Source: Sphaerochaeta halotolerans (GTDB taxonomy: Bacteria; Spirochaetota; Spirochaetia; Sphaerochaetales; Sphaerochaetaceae). From it: 64,000 nt of DNA. The notes beneath the pieces are model-generated. The model did no database searches. It was not told the origin of the DNA and worked only from the letters and a program-made list of their open reading frames with translations. The first letter of the stretch is position 1, and each line of letters begins with the position of its first letter. The position numbers and the translations under genes are program-made. The stretch spans positions 1 through 64,000 of the forward strand of contig NZ_QUWK01000010.1 in NCBI RefSeq assembly GCF_003429665.1. Direction: 5' to 3'. Shown here piece by piece: positions 15,665 to 25,000 of this stretch.

Positions 15665-17539
15665 TTACTCGTGCTGTCGTTCGAGCCACGTTAAATTAGT
15701 ATAGTTAAGAGGATTTACATCAGCATTGTTCAGCATACGGAGAGCTAGGTCCATGATTCGCTCACCATACCCTTCGGGATTGTAGTGTACGCACCCAATG
15801 ATTGGTGAATCTCTCAATTTCATCAGTTCTTCAATCTGTCTGGTGTGGTTCTGCCCGACTATAATCGTGTTCTTGCCCTCGCGATACTGCAGGATTATGT
15901 CATAAGAAGCAAGCAGGTGTCGCAGGTTGAATGCCATAATCAGCATGTGATCTTCCTTAGGGATATCCTTTAGTAGCTTTACAAGTTCCTGGGTTGGATT
16001 GTTTGTGGGATGTCCCCACTCAATCATGTGTAAAGCATTGTGGTTCATCTCAATTTGTGAACCGATAAATTCAAGCGCGCTTGAAATCCTAAGTTTTGTG
16101 ATTGGTTCATGTCCGTATTTACCCAGCACCAACAGCTGTTCCAACTTGCCATCCCAGTGTTCCTTAATGTACGCTGCCGCATGCTCACCTGCAATTCTTC
16201 CAGCGGTTGCATTGTTCGCTCCAAAGTAGATTGCTCCTGGTGCCATGTAGTCTACTGAGATAAGACGGATATTCCGTTCGAGACACTTCTCCCCTATGTA
16301 CATAAGAGACTCCATGCAGAGACTATAGTCAATAATCAGGTCAACTCGCTCGTCGAGGAGGATATTGAAGTTATCGACGGTTGAAGTGTAATCGCCATTG
16401 CACTCGCGGATTACCAAAGAGATGGAGTTGCACGCCCGGATTGCATCCAGGAGGCTGTTGTGTACCGCTTGGACAAAGTAGTTTCGGTCTTTGTTCACTA
16501 AGAAACCAATTCGGTGCTGTTGCTGGCCTGCATTACGATAGGTGAAATCATGCCCGCAAATCACAAGAGGGTCTTGCCGTGCAAAGAGTATGTTAGCACG
16601 GAAACTACCTATGCCATCGTCGATAAGCACTTCCTGGACCTTTGAAAGGAACTTGCGATGGTCGAACGGATTGTTCCCTTGTAAGTCGAGGAACTTTGAA
16701 TCGAGGATGATGTAGATTCTCTTGGCACGTCGGCACACAGCCTCAATCGTTGCGATATCATCCCCGTTATCAAGAAAGAACGTATGGGCGGCATAGGAAC
16801 TGCAGCAGATGAAAGCCTTGTCAATTTCGACCGATTTGTCCAACTCTTTCGATTGAACGAGACGGAAACGACGTTCTTGAATGGAGACAGAACATCCGGT
16901 CGTCATAACCGGATAAGCATAATTGCGCGATTGCAAAACCTCGAGCGTCTGCATACTATTGGTAAGTATCATAATATTGGAATAGGGTGGAACCGAAGAT
17001 GCGACAAACTGAGAAACCTCACCCGAATCGAGGAATATTCGCTCTCCCGGACTGATATGCATGATTGTATGTTGGCCGAGAATCTTGATGCGCGCAGGGA
17101 TTTCCCTATCAGGTCCCTCCAAGGTACCGACAGAAGATACAAAGAGGGCTGCGGATCCGTGTTTCCGGATGACCTTCCCCTCCAACTCAAGTGTAGCGAG
17201 GTCGTTACGTAACGTGATCACCGAAACCTTCAATTTACCAGCCAATGTAGTGATACGCATTTCCTTGTTCTCTCCAAGGAGCTGAAGGATGCGGTGGTGG
17301 CGTTGTGCTTTTGAGAGGACTCCCAATGATTCCAATACTTCCGCGTTTTCACGAGTATTCTTGTATCGGATCTTTCCATGCTCACGAATAATCAACCCCG
17401 ATGCCTCCAATGGCAACAGTTCCTTACGTATCGTCTCCCTGCTCAGTTTGAACTGCTGAGTCAACTCCTCCATTGTACAATACGTTTTTCTGGTAATCTT
17501 CTTGAGTAGCATAAGCTTTCTCTGACTCAATTCTTCCAT
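15665..17539 (-). CDS. DeoR-type regulator fused to a periplasmic-binding-like sugar sensor, with two HTH domains
   Basis: This 624-residue regulator has an unusual architecture. Residues 1-60 form a winged helix (TMEELTQQFKLSRETIRKEL). About 75-135 form a second, DeoR-type HTH (ITTLAGKLKVSVITLRNDLA). About 145-325 match the DeoR sensor fold (ERIFLDSGEVSQFVASSVP, then ILTNSMQTLEVL and DKAFICCSSYAAHTFFLDNG). About 340-620 look like a LacI/RbsB-type ligand domain (RIGFLVNKDRNYFVQAVHNS, RVDLIIDYS, GANNATAGRIAGEHAAAYI). It would bind DNA in the cytoplasm. It is transcribed divergently from the isomerase-TRAP operon, with the AT-rich gap and a palindrome between them, so it probably senses the substrate or phosphorylated product of that pathway. 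The ligand is unknown. Confidence 0.8.
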   Translation of the reverse strand: MEELSQRKLMLLKKITRKTYCTMEELTQQFKLSRETIRKELLPLEASGLIIREHGKIRYKNTRENAEVLESLGVLSKAQRHHRILQLLGENKEMRITTLAGKLKVSVITLRNDLATLELEGKVIRKHGSAALFVSSVGTLEGPDREIPARIKILGQHTIMHISPGERIFLDSGEVSQFVASSVPPYSNIMILTNSMQTLEVLQSRNYAYPVMTTGCSVSIQERRFRLVQSKELDKSVEIDKAFICCSSYAAHTFFLDNGDDIATIEAVCRRAKRIYIILDSKFLDLQGNNPFDHRKFLSKVQEVLIDDGIGSFRANILFARQDPLVICGHDFTYRNAGQQQHRIGFLVNKDRNYFVQAVHNSLLDAIRACNSISLVIRECNGDYTSTVDNFNILLDERVDLIIDYSLCMESLMYIGEKCLERNIRLISVDYMAPGAIYFGANNATAGRIAGEHAAAYIKEHWDGKLEQLLVLGKYGHEPITKLRISSALEFIGSQIEMNHNALHMIEWGHPTNNPTQELVKLLKDIPKEDHMLIMAFNLRHLLASYDIILQYREGKNTIIVGQNHTRQIEELMKLRDSPIIGCVHYNPEGYGERIMDLALRMLNNADVNPLNYTNLTWLERQHE

Positions 17540-17647
17540 GAGATGATTCTAACATGGTACCCAGAGATAAACAAGGATAAGTATTCGAAACATATAATGA
17601 TAATATAAATACATAAATTGATAATATATAATGAATAAAGGATATAA

Positions 17648-17668
17648 ATTTGCAATAAGCTTGCAAAT
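17648..17668. promoter_or_regulatory. Candidate operator between the fusion regulator and the isomerase-TRAP operon
   Basis: The sequence contains ATTTGCAA, a 5-base gap, then TTGCAAAT, a perfect 8+8 inverted repeat. It lies in the divergent AT-rich intergenic region, about 100 bases from each start codon. Two TGATAATATA direct repeats lie nearby on the regulator side. It is a plausible binding site for the divergent regulator. Confidence 0.45.
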
Positions 17669-17765
17669 ATATTGAAAGCTATTTGTTTGACTTATTAGGA
17701 AAATCACCGCAATAATGAAATTGAAAATGGATACCAACAAAGTAATATGGCGTGGAGGATCATTA

Positions 17766-19220
17766 ATGCGAATTGAAAGGCGAAGGCCCCTTGTAGCAAA
17801 TATAGGCCTACTCGGTGTGGGGCATGCAACATATTGGCATCAGTTCGACGGACTATTAGAAGTCATGCACGAAAAACAGCTCAAACTCCGCAAAAAATTG
17901 GAGAATAATAGCGTATCAGTAATAGATTTTGGTTTGGTTGATTCCTCGGAAAAAGCATACGAGGTACTGCTGAAGGTACATGCTGCCGACTTGGATGTTC
18001 TGTTCATCGACATGCTTACCTATGCTACCTCGGAAACTTTTGCCCCATTGGTCAAGTCCTTGACTATACCGATAGTCTTGGTCGTACTACAACCAGTGAA
18101 GGCGATGGATTATGCAAACGGGACCACCTTTTTACAATTGTGCAATGATGATATCTGCAGTGTACCCGAATTCTGCAACGTCGCAGTCCGAATGGGCAAG
18201 AAGACACCCCCGGTGATCATAGGAACACTCGAGGATGATCCTGAAGCTGATGCGGAAATTGCTTCTTGGTGCAGAATTGCCCACGCAATACATGACTTGA
18301 AGCATGCTCGCATCGGATTGATGGGCCATGTGCTAGAAACAATGTACGACATGCATGTGGATCCGGCACTCATCACTAAGACTTTCGGGTGCCACGTGGT
18401 CCCCGTGGAACCGGACGATGTAATGCGCCAGTACCGCAAGACTTCCGACGAGGAGGTTGATGCTATGAAGGGTCGTATCCACTCGTTTTTTGATACACCT
18501 GATCCCGCTTCTGATTCCATTACATTCATGCTTCGAGAAGATGATTTGACACTTTCTGCGAAGGTTGCGGTCGCACTTGAACGGATGATTGATGAACGTA
18601 AACTTACCGGATTGGCGTATTATTATGAAGCTGAAGAAGGCTCAGAAATGCGCAAGCTGGTAACCAATTTTATCGTAGGAAATTCGTTACTCACCTCCGC
18701 AGGATTCCCAATGTGCGGCGAATACGACCTCAAAACCCTGATGGCAATGCTGGTTATGGATCGCCTTGAGATTGGGGGAAGTTTTGCAGAGTTCCATCCA
18801 ATGGATTTCAAGCGCGACTCGATTCTGGTCGGTCATGATGGACCACATCATATTAATATCGCCGACCGTGAGCCGGTGTTACGCTCACTGAGCAAGTATC
18901 ATGGCAAGCCTGGCAGCGGTGCTGGTGTTGAGTTCAAAATTAAAGAGGGGGCGATTACGATGCTCGCAATTACAGTAAGCAGCCAAGGAAACTTAAAGTT
19001 CATCGTAGCTGAAGGCGAATCGATGGCCGGCGCTATTCCGCCAACCGGGAATACAAATACTCATGGGCACTTCAAACCCAACCTGAAAACATTCCTTCAT
19101 CGTTGGATGGCTGAAGGGCCGACTCATCACTTTGCGTTGGGCGTCGGCCACCATGCGCAAGAGATTTCCTCGATTGCGAATGCGTTCGACATCGAATGTG
19201 TAACCATCAGCACAACGTAA
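17766..19220 (+). CDS. L-fucose/L-arabinose isomerase-family protein
   Basis: This 484-residue protein resembles the COG2160-like aldose-ketose isomerase fold. The start ATG at 17766 follows GGAGG at 7 bases; upstream in-frame codons lack a ribosome site. N-terminal segments alternate Rossmann-like strands (NIGLLGVGHATYWHQF, LDVLFIDMLTY, ARIGLMGHVLETMYDM). The central and C-terminal parts carry glutamate/histidine motifs that may bind the metal (PMCGEYDLKTLMAM, DGPHHINIADREP, THHFALGVGHHAQE). Family members interconvert aldoses and ketoses with Mn2+; the actual sugar is unknown. It is first in an operon with a three-part TRAP transporter, so the imported acid or sugar is probably its substrate. 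No kinase or aldolase follows. Confidence 0.75.
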   Translation: MRIERRRPLVANIGLLGVGHATYWHQFDGLLEVMHEKQLKLRKKLENNSVSVIDFGLVDSSEKAYEVLLKVHAADLDVLFIDMLTYATSETFAPLVKSLTIPIVLVVLQPVKAMDYANGTTFLQLCNDDICSVPEFCNVAVRMGKKTPPVIIGTLEDDPEADAEIASWCRIAHAIHDLKHARIGLMGHVLETMYDMHVDPALITKTFGCHVVPVEPDDVMRQYRKTSDEEVDAMKGRIHSFFDTPDPASDSITFMLREDDLTLSAKVAVALERMIDERKLTGLAYYYEAEEGSEMRKLVTNFIVGNSLLTSAGFPMCGEYDLKTLMAMLVMDRLEIGGSFAEFHPMDFKRDSILVGHDGPHHINIADREPVLRSLSKYHGKPGSGAGVEFKIKEGAITMLAITVSSQGNLKFIVAEGESMAGAIPPTGNTNTHGHFKPNLKTFLHRWMAEGPTHHFALGVGHHAQEISSIANAFDIECVTISTT

Positions 19221-19248
19221 TGAAAAAGAGACCTTTTGGAGGGGCTAA

Positions 19249-19815
19249 ATGAAAAAAGTAAAAAACATATTGGAGAATATCATGAGTGCCGAGGTACTGA
19301 TTGGTGCTTTTCTGGTGATTGTGATGGTCTTTATCATGGTCATGGAAGTAATCATGCGCTATATCTTCAACAACCCGATTATATGGGTGCAAGAGTTTGT
19401 TATTATGATGTTTATCTGGATCACCATGCTCGGTGGTAGTGCCGCTTTGATGATGAAAACACACGTGACAATCACGACTTTCAGCCAATTTTTCAGTGAC
19501 AGATGGAAGACAATCTTGCAGTTGTTGGTCAGCTTGATAATCATCGGTGTACTTATCTACCTTGCGATGACGCTTCCGGATTCAATAAAAATCCAGAACA
19601 AGACACGTACATCCTCGATGCCGATCAATATTGCAAAGGGTCATTATTATTCGACCCCGTTGCTCATCGCCGTGATCCTTATGCTCTTAACGCAGTTTTA
19701 TTATGTATACTTTGAGGTGAAAATGTTACTCGGTAAGGCAGTCCCTGAGGACTATCTGCTACAAATGCGTCCGATATTCAAAGCACACAAGGTCAACGGG
19801 GAGGTGGACGTATGA
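19249..19815 (+). CDS. dctQ: TRAP transporter small membrane subunit DctQ
   Basis: This 188-residue inner-membrane protein has four hydrophobic helices, as expected for the small subunit of a tripartite ATP-independent periplasmic transporter. The typical family block NPIIWVQEFVIMMFIWITMLGGSAALMM is visible at about 43-70 (given here in part by position). It partners the large channel subunit DctM, and the pair uses an ion gradient to import the substrate delivered by DctP. GGAGG precedes the ATG by 7 bases. The gene follows the isomerase gene by 28 bases and overlaps dctM by 4 bases (ATGA), so the subunits are translationally coupled. Confidence 0.92.
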   Translation: MKKVKNILENIMSAEVLIGAFLVIVMVFIMVMEVIMRYIFNNPIIWVQEFVIMMFIWITMLGGSAALMMKTHVTITTFSQFFSDRWKTILQLLVSLIIIGVLIYLAMTLPDSIKIQNKTRTSSMPINIAKGHYYSTPLLIAVILMLLTQFYYVYFEVKMLLGKAVPEDYLLQMRPIFKAHKVNGEVDV

Positions 19816-21095
19816 ATTTCTCTTGGTTAATTATATTCATTTTCATCGCGGTTTTCCTGGAAGTTCCTGTCGCCTTCTCATTCATAGCTGGTACGGTCGT
19901 CTACTTGCTAGTAGGGCAGACTTATCCCATTACAGTTGTAGCGGGTCGCCTAGGCCCCGGCTTGGACAGCTTTCCGCTTCTTGCATTGCCGCTGTTTGTG
20001 TTTGCAGGAAATTTGCTAGGCGGCTCGGGGATTGCCAAACGGATATTCAATTTCGCCAACAGCGCGGTCGGGCATATCCCAGGAGGGTTAGGTCACGTAA
20101 ATGTCCTCTCCTCAATCGTGTTCGCCGGCATGTCCGGCGTCGCTATGGCCGACGCTGCGGGCCTTGGAAAGATTGAAATGGAGGAGATGCAACGCCACGG
20201 GTACCCGGTACCCTTTAGTGCTGCAATTACGGCTGCGTCAGCAACCATCGGTCCTATCATTCCTCCTAGCGGGCAGATGGTCATCATTGCAGTGTTGGCA
20301 AACATCGCGTTGGACAAACTGTTTTTGGCAGGGTTTGTCCCTGGCCTGATGCTCGGTGTATTCCTGATGGTTACCATCTACTTTATGGTGCGTAGCGGGC
20401 ATGTGAAAGTCGACGTGATGCCTAAGGAACCGTTCTCTGTACGGCTCGCCAACTTCTTCAAAGCAGTTCCCGCACTTGCAGTCCCAATCTTCCTGATAAT
20501 TGGGTTGGTAACCGGTGTTGCGACCCCGACTGAGTTGGGTGCGCTTACCTGTCTATTTGCTATTATACTGGGAATCGCTTACAAGGATCTCACGTGGCAT
20601 TCGTTCCTCGAGTGTGCAATAGAGACTGCGAAGACCACCGGGATATTAGGCATGCTGCTCTTGGTAGCAAGCCCCTTTACTTGGTTGATGGGGGTGGGGA
20701 ATGTCGGTATTCAGTTACAGAACTTCATGATGGGGCTGACCACCAACCCTGTTGTGTTTCTACTATTGGCGAACGTGGTGCTTTTAGTGGCTGGTATGTT
20801 AATGGAAACAACTGTTGTAGTACTTATTGCTGCTCCAATCATGTTCCCTATTGCAGCAATTTACGGCATTGATCCAATCCATTTTGCGATAGTAATGTTG
20901 ATCAACCTGCTGATGGGTACGCTTACACCGCCATTTGGTTCCTTGCTCTTTGTGATGATGAACCAGACCAAGCTCACTCTCTCGCAAATGTTCCGGGCGG
21001 TTGCTCCCTTCTACTTTCCCTACCTGGCGTTCTTGGTGTTAATCACGTTCGTCCCTTCAATCACGACTTTCGTTCCAAGACTGTTCGGGGCTTAA
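19812..21095 (+). CDS. dctM: TRAP transporter large permease subunit DctM
   Basis: This 427-residue polytopic membrane protein has about 11-12 helices. It is the ion-coupled channel of the TRAP system. Family signatures visible are FAGNLLGGSGIAKRIF, HIPGGLGHVNVLSSIVFAGM, SGVAMADAAGLGKIEM, ITAASATIGPIIPPSG and LLMGTLTPPFGSLLF. The first GPIIPPS and the second TPPFG motifs are the paired substrate/ion-site loops of the family's two inverted halves. The start overlaps dctQ by 4 bases. The substrate is probably a sugar or sugar acid, judging from the isomerase upstream. Confidence 0.95.
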   Translation: MNFSWLIIFIFIAVFLEVPVAFSFIAGTVVYLLVGQTYPITVVAGRLGPGLDSFPLLALPLFVFAGNLLGGSGIAKRIFNFANSAVGHIPGGLGHVNVLSSIVFAGMSGVAMADAAGLGKIEMEEMQRHGYPVPFSAAITAASATIGPIIPPSGQMVIIAVLANIALDKLFLAGFVPGLMLGVFLMVTIYFMVRSGHVKVDVMPKEPFSVRLANFFKAVPALAVPIFLIIGLVTGVATPTELGALTCLFAIILGIAYKDLTWHSFLECAIETAKTTGILGMLLLVASPFTWLMGVGNVGIQLQNFMMGLTTNPVVFLLLANVVLLVAGMLMETTVVVLIAAPIMFPIAAIYGIDPIHFAIVMLINLLMGTLTPPFGSLLFVMMNQTKLTLSQMFRAVAPFYFPYLAFLVLITFVPSITTFVPRLFGA

Positions 21096-21136
21096 TCGTG
21101 TGTATATTGCATTAATTTTCCAAGGAGGAAAAAAAT

Positions 21137-22135
21137 ATGAAAAGGATTATTGTTATCGTACTCATGCTTTCGTTCGTATGCTCGACCGTATTTACTGCGG
21201 GTACTACAGAGCAGCAACAGGTAAAGACCATTACATTGGCTACTGGTGATGCAATCGGTTCCATGAGGAACCTTGCGGGCGAGTATTTCAAAAAGGAAAT
21301 TGAAAAACATCCTGAGCTGAACTTAGAGGTGAACCACGTCCAAGGTGCAGTGTTAGGAACCGCAAACCAAATCATGGATCAAGTTGTAGAAGGCTCTGTC
21401 CACCTGTTTGGCAACGATATCGCGTGGATTGTCCCCTATGATCCTGATTTCCAGCCGATCAGCTTTGGGTTCATGTTTCGTGATGTCGATCACATGAATG
21501 CTTATTTCAAGAGTCAATTATTCCTGGAACTGGCGGATAAGGTGGCTAAGGACAACGACCTACGTATCCTCGCCCCCGTTCCGATGGCCTCAAGGATGTT
21601 CTTCTCCGTCAAGCCTTTGAAGACCATTGATGATTTTAAGGGTCTTAAGGTTCGCGCACCCGGTCTTGAGATGTTTGTCAAGTCCTATGAAGCATACGGC
21701 GCAAGTCCTACAACCGTTGCTTGGAACGAAATCTTCCTAGCACTGAAGACCAAACTAGTCGAGGCTGCCCACGGCCCGGTAGCAGACGTTATCGCGAACA
21801 AGTGGCACCTTGCTGCACCATATATCACGCGTACAGAGGATATGTATGCGGCAAATGCTTGGTACGTGAACGAGGCGTTCTGGCAAGGACTTAGCGATGC
21901 GCAACGCAAAGGAGTTCAGGATGCTCTTGAAACAACCAATGTATGGTCGTTCGAACAAACCAAGGAATTGGAGCAGGAACTGATTGACCAGATGGTTTCA
22001 GAAGGTGCCATCTACAGTGCGACATTTGCAGACCGTGAGAAGCTACGTGTTCAGGCAATTAACGCCGTGAAGAAACTAGAAGCCTCCGGAAAATGGTCTG
22101 CAGGACTGGTGGATGCCATCCAAGCGATTGAATAA
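21137..22135 (+). CDS. dctP: TRAP transporter substrate-binding protein DctP
   Basis: This periplasmic binding protein of the TRAP system has 332 residues. It has an N-terminal signal peptide (MKRIIVIVLMLSFVCSTVF) ending near TAGTTE. AAGGAGG lies well placed before the ATG. Family motifs include LATGDAIGSMRNLAGEYFKK, GSVHLFGNDIAWI, FSVKPLKTIDDFKGLKVRA (about 155-175, where a conserved Arg binds the substrate carboxylate) and GASPTTVAWNEIFLALKTK, which is nearly diagnostic. The conserved Arg suggests that the substrate has a carboxyl group. It is last in the operon, and a hairpin follows. Placing the binding protein after QM is less common than a P-first order. Confidence 0.92.
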   Translation: MKRIIVIVLMLSFVCSTVFTAGTTEQQQVKTITLATGDAIGSMRNLAGEYFKKEIEKHPELNLEVNHVQGAVLGTANQIMDQVVEGSVHLFGNDIAWIVPYDPDFQPISFGFMFRDVDHMNAYFKSQLFLELADKVAKDNDLRILAPVPMASRMFFSVKPLKTIDDFKGLKVRAPGLEMFVKSYEAYGASPTTVAWNEIFLALKTKLVEAAHGPVADVIANKWHLAAPYITRTEDMYAANAWYVNEAFWQGLSDAQRKGVQDALETTNVWSFEQTKELEQELIDQMVSEGAIYSATFADREKLRVQAINAVKKLEASGKWSAGLVDAIQAIE

Positions 22136-22158
22136 CCATTGACTACATAGAGCAAATT

Positions 22159-22190
22159 GGCTGCTGAAGGGTTCAATCATTTCGGCAGCC
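22159..22190 (+). terminator. Terminator-like hairpin after the TRAP operon
   Basis: GGCTGC (22159-22164) pairs with GCAGCC (22185-22190) and the pairing extends imperfectly inwards. A second T-run (seven T) occurs about 60 bases later after GGTGGCCG. It ends the isomerase-dctQMP operon. Confidence 0.5.
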
Positions 22191-22771
22191 ACTTGTTCTC
22201 TGAAAGTGGACTTTTAGATTACCTACGACTGGCATAGGTGGCCGTTTTTTTAACAATAAACCCCTCTTTAGCACAGTATTGGTACCCAACTGCAAATGGT
22301 GTGTTAATTTGAGTATTTATTTCGATAACTGAGCGAAATTGAGGGTTTGAAAACCCTGCTGAGCAGAGTATCAATCTTTTTATATAGGTCAATCTGAGCG
22401 GATTGACGATACAGGCAAAGAGGTTTATTCCAATCATGCCCCCTGTATGGAATCCTGATTACCATTTATCTCTCATAAAAGCATCTATAATGGGAGAGTA
22501 AATATATCCGTGGCAAAATCATGGAGGCCATAGGAACCCGCGACAGCATCTTGCGATTTAGGTGAGGGATATAAGTGGTGTACAGTCAGTAGCATGAAAC
22601 ACACATTGAAGGCTCATGCTTAGTGAGTCCGATAATTTATCAAAAAGTCACATGGAAAACTCATTATAGACCCCAGGCCTTAAGCCCTTCACTTGCTTGA
22701 TTCCCTACATTTGAGTATCTTTAAAGTGTAACCAATAAACTACTTATATTGGTAACCAAGGAAGGATACGT
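22191..22771. other. Intergenic region upstream of the aldolase gene
   Basis: No supported gene is seen in these 580 bases. The part near 22500-22560 has coding-like stretches (a short frame ending AIGTRDSILRF) that may be a remnant. Just before the aldolase start, ACCAATA and TATTGGT (about 22732-22753) form a 7-base inverted repeat in the presumed leader. Confidence 0.35.
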
Positions 22772-23659
22772 ATGAACAGAGAACAACTTACTCGCATGGC
22801 AACTGGAAAAGGTTTTATCGCTGCATTGGATCAAAGTGGCGGCAGTACACCCAAAGCATTGTTGCAATATGGAATACCAGAGGACTCTTATGCAACTGAT
22901 AAGGAAATGTTCGATCTTGTACATGCAATGCGCACGAGAATCATCACGAGTCCTGCTTTTACCCAGGCCCATATTTTAGGAGCTATTCTGTTTGAAGACA
23001 CTATGGACCGAACCATTGAAGGAATTCCAACCTCTGAATATCTCTGGGGGAAAAAGGGAATTGTACCATTCCTGAAGGTGGACAAAGGGCTTGCTGACCT
23101 TGCTGAGGGAGTGCAGTTGATGAAACCCATGCCCGACCTTGAGCCCTTGCTTGAGAGAGCAGTCGAGCAGGGAATCTTCGGCACCAAAATGCGTTCAGTC
23201 ATCAAGGAAGCTAATCCCAAGGGTATCAAAAAGATTGTTGAACAGCAGTTTGAAATTGCTAAGGTCATATTGAAAGCCGGTTTGGTTCCAATCATCGAAC
23301 CTGAAGTGGATATCCACAGCATGGACAAGCAAGCATCTGAGAAGATTCTGAAAACTGAGATTGCTAAACACCTAGCTCTCCTCAATGATGAAGACAGGGT
23401 AATGCTGAAGCTCTCCATACCTACAGAACCAAACTTCTATGCTGAATTGCAGAAAGAAGAGCATATGATTCGTGTGGTGGCTCTCTCAGGAGGCTATCCC
23501 CAGAACAAAGCAAACAAACTCCTTGCAAAGAACCATGGGCTCATTGCCAGCTTCTCAAGGGCACTTACGCAAGATCTGCATGTAGACCAGAGCGACGAAG
23601 AATTCAACAAGATGCTAGAAAATTCCATCAAGGCAATCTATGAAGCTTCTATAACCTAG
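22772..23659 (+). CDS. fda: Fructose-bisphosphate aldolase, class I
   Basis: This glycolytic enzyme cleaves fructose 1,6-bisphosphate into dihydroxyacetone phosphate and glyceraldehyde 3-phosphate through a Schiff-base lysine. The 295-residue length matches the short bacterial class I group. Diagnostic segments are [16 protein letters not shown] (about 15), [13 protein letters not shown] (about 69), FLKVDKGL (about 94), [11 protein letters not shown] (about 178) and [14 protein letters not shown] (about 214), whose lysine is the expected Schiff-base residue. [12 protein letters not shown] (about 234) is the phosphate loop. AAGGAAGG precedes the start. It is a single-gene unit. Spirochaetes often use class II aldolases, so the class I form is worth noting. 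Confidence 0.95.
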   Translation: MNREQLTRMATGKGFIAALDQSGGSTPKALLQYGIPEDSYATDKEMFDLVHAMRTRIITSPAFTQAHILGAILFEDTMDRTIEGIPTSEYLWGKKGIVPFLKVDKGLADLAEGVQLMKPMPDLEPLLERAVEQGIFGTKMRSVIKEANPKGIKKIVEQQFEIAKVILKAGLVPIIEPEVDIHSMDKQASEKILKTEIAKHLALLNDEDRVMLKLSIPTEPNFYAELQKEEHMIRVVALSGGYPQNKANKLLAKNHGLIASFSRALTQDLHVDQSDEEFNKMLENSIKAIYEASIT

Positions 23660-24338
23660 GAGAGTAGTGCACAGAAAGATTCATGCATTGCAGACACAGC
23701 ACATACCGCTCGGGTAAGACCAAGAGAACGAAGCAAAAGACTGGGCTTCATAGGCGAATCTTGATTTCATAGAACAGTATGTAAATTGCCATGTATCGAT
23801 TCCTCATGGTTGATGAATCTCCCATACAATACATGCCTTTCATTGAGTGTAATTTATTACAGAGATTATGGTTTTTCTACGATTGAACTCTATTGGACAA
23901 TGTGTAATCTAATCTTTTCTGAACGTGAAGTAATAAAACCCAAGAGAACTGCTTGTGCGACCAGGGAGCTACAGAACAATTCCAGCTCAAACTGTTCAAT
24001 ACTTCCTGTTGTACCATGTAACCCGATTTTGATCCTCAGGTAAACCTATAGGGGGAGCATGACGAAGAGCAGAAGAATAGCTGTACAGAGTTTTCTTTTT
24101 GCTACTTCTCTTGAGCATTGAAGAGATACACAAGAGTAGAGAAACTAAAAATAGTCTTCTAAGGCATGAATCACCTGAATATACTGTAAAACTATTGCTA
24201 CTATGGTTACACTTTGCTCTCACTTGGAACTGATCAGAAGAAGATCTGTAGGACCTACCTATATCATTATATTATAAAAAAGTATACAGTGATTATTGGT
24301 CAGTAAGACCAAAGACAGGAAGGTTACGAGGAGTTTCT
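23660..24338. other. Intergenic region between aldolase and beta-barrel genes
   Basis: About 680 bases without a gene that I can support. Only short ORFs without family character occur. The end nearest 24339 contains the ribosome site GAGGAG of the beta-barrel gene and an AT-rich promoter-like part (about 24240-24300). Confidence 0.35.
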
Positions 24339-24941
24339 ATGAAAAAAATGATACTTTTAGCTGCAATCATGATAGGCGCAATGGGAATGGTATTTTCATC
24401 TGGATATATTGGAGGAAGTGCTATCCTCCAGAGAGATACATTTGAATACGACTATGGTGATTATGTCTTCAATCAGGTAGGGTTTGCTATTGGTGGAGCC
24501 CACTATTTGAGTGAAGAAGGAATCTTTGGACTCGGATATCACGTTGGTATGGGGCAATCTACCCCTACGTTGGTTACTTCTTTGGGGACATTCGAAGGTG
24601 AACCTGAAATGGTTTTCAATGCGAGCCTCCTAGCACAACTCAAGTTTAAGCTCAGTGAAACATTCAGTTTGGAGACGGGTCTTGGGTATGGATTAACAGG
24701 AACCGGTGATACCGATTCAAGTGAGGATATACAAATTTTCTACGTATCAAAAATTGAGACAAAAGTAGGTGTTCTCTTTGCAGTTTCCGATACGTTGCTC
24801 CTGGGAACCGGAGTCAAACTTGGGTATCCTATCAATGTCATAGACCAGAAAACAACCGATAGTGGCACGTCATCAAGCACGATATCCTTCGATAATGGAT
24901 TCAGTGTTGGTGGGTATCTTGGTCTCAACTTACAGTACTAG
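24339..24941 (+). CDS. Outer-membrane beta-barrel protein
   Basis: This 200-residue exported protein starts with a signal peptide (MKKMILLAAIMIGAMGMVF) and has a signal peptidase site near SSGYIGG. The mature part consists of alternating hydrophobic beta strands separated by short turns and longer polar loops (for example LKFKLSETFSLETGLGYGLT and LFAVSDTLLLGTGVKLGYP). It ends with an aromatic C-terminal strand (SVGGYLGLNLQY), the usual signature of an 8-strand outer-membrane barrel of the OmpA/OmpW-like size class. GAGGAG precedes the ATG. No enzyme function is visible. It is a single-gene unit followed by a terminator. Confidence 0.75.
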   Translation: MKKMILLAAIMIGAMGMVFSSGYIGGSAILQRDTFEYDYGDYVFNQVGFAIGGAHYLSEEGIFGLGYHVGMGQSTPTLVTSLGTFEGEPEMVFNASLLAQLKFKLSETFSLETGLGYGLTGTGDTDSSEDIQIFYVSKIETKVGVLFAVSDTLLLGTGVKLGYPINVIDQKTTDSGTSSSTISFDNGFSVGGYLGLNLQY

Positions 24942-24970
24942 TGTAGCTGAATAGAAAATCGATGTTTTTA

Positions 24971-25000
24971 GGGGGAGCTGTTACAGGTTCCCTCTTTTTT
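24971..25000 (+). terminator. Terminator after the beta-barrel gene
   Basis: GGGGGAGC and GTTCCCTC can pair (with G-T pairs) and are followed by six T. It abuts repeat copy 2. Confidence 0.7.

Noticed and set aside
16784-17212. Antisense open frame over the fusion regulator
   Set aside because: Codons opposite a recognisable DeoR/HTH domain. No ribosome site or family pattern.
22500-22570. Possible TnpB tail or omegaRNA-like sequence (coding-like end AIGTRDSILRF, with ACCCGCGAC)
   Set aside because: Recalls the 3' ends of IS200/IS605 elements, but no TnpB domain and no transposon ends are visible, so it is not claimed.
22772-23659. Class I aldolase considered as part of the methylthioadenosine pathway
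   Set aside because: Distance of over 35 kb and clear fructose-bisphosphate aldolase motifs. The shunt aldolases known are of the class II fuculose-phosphate type.
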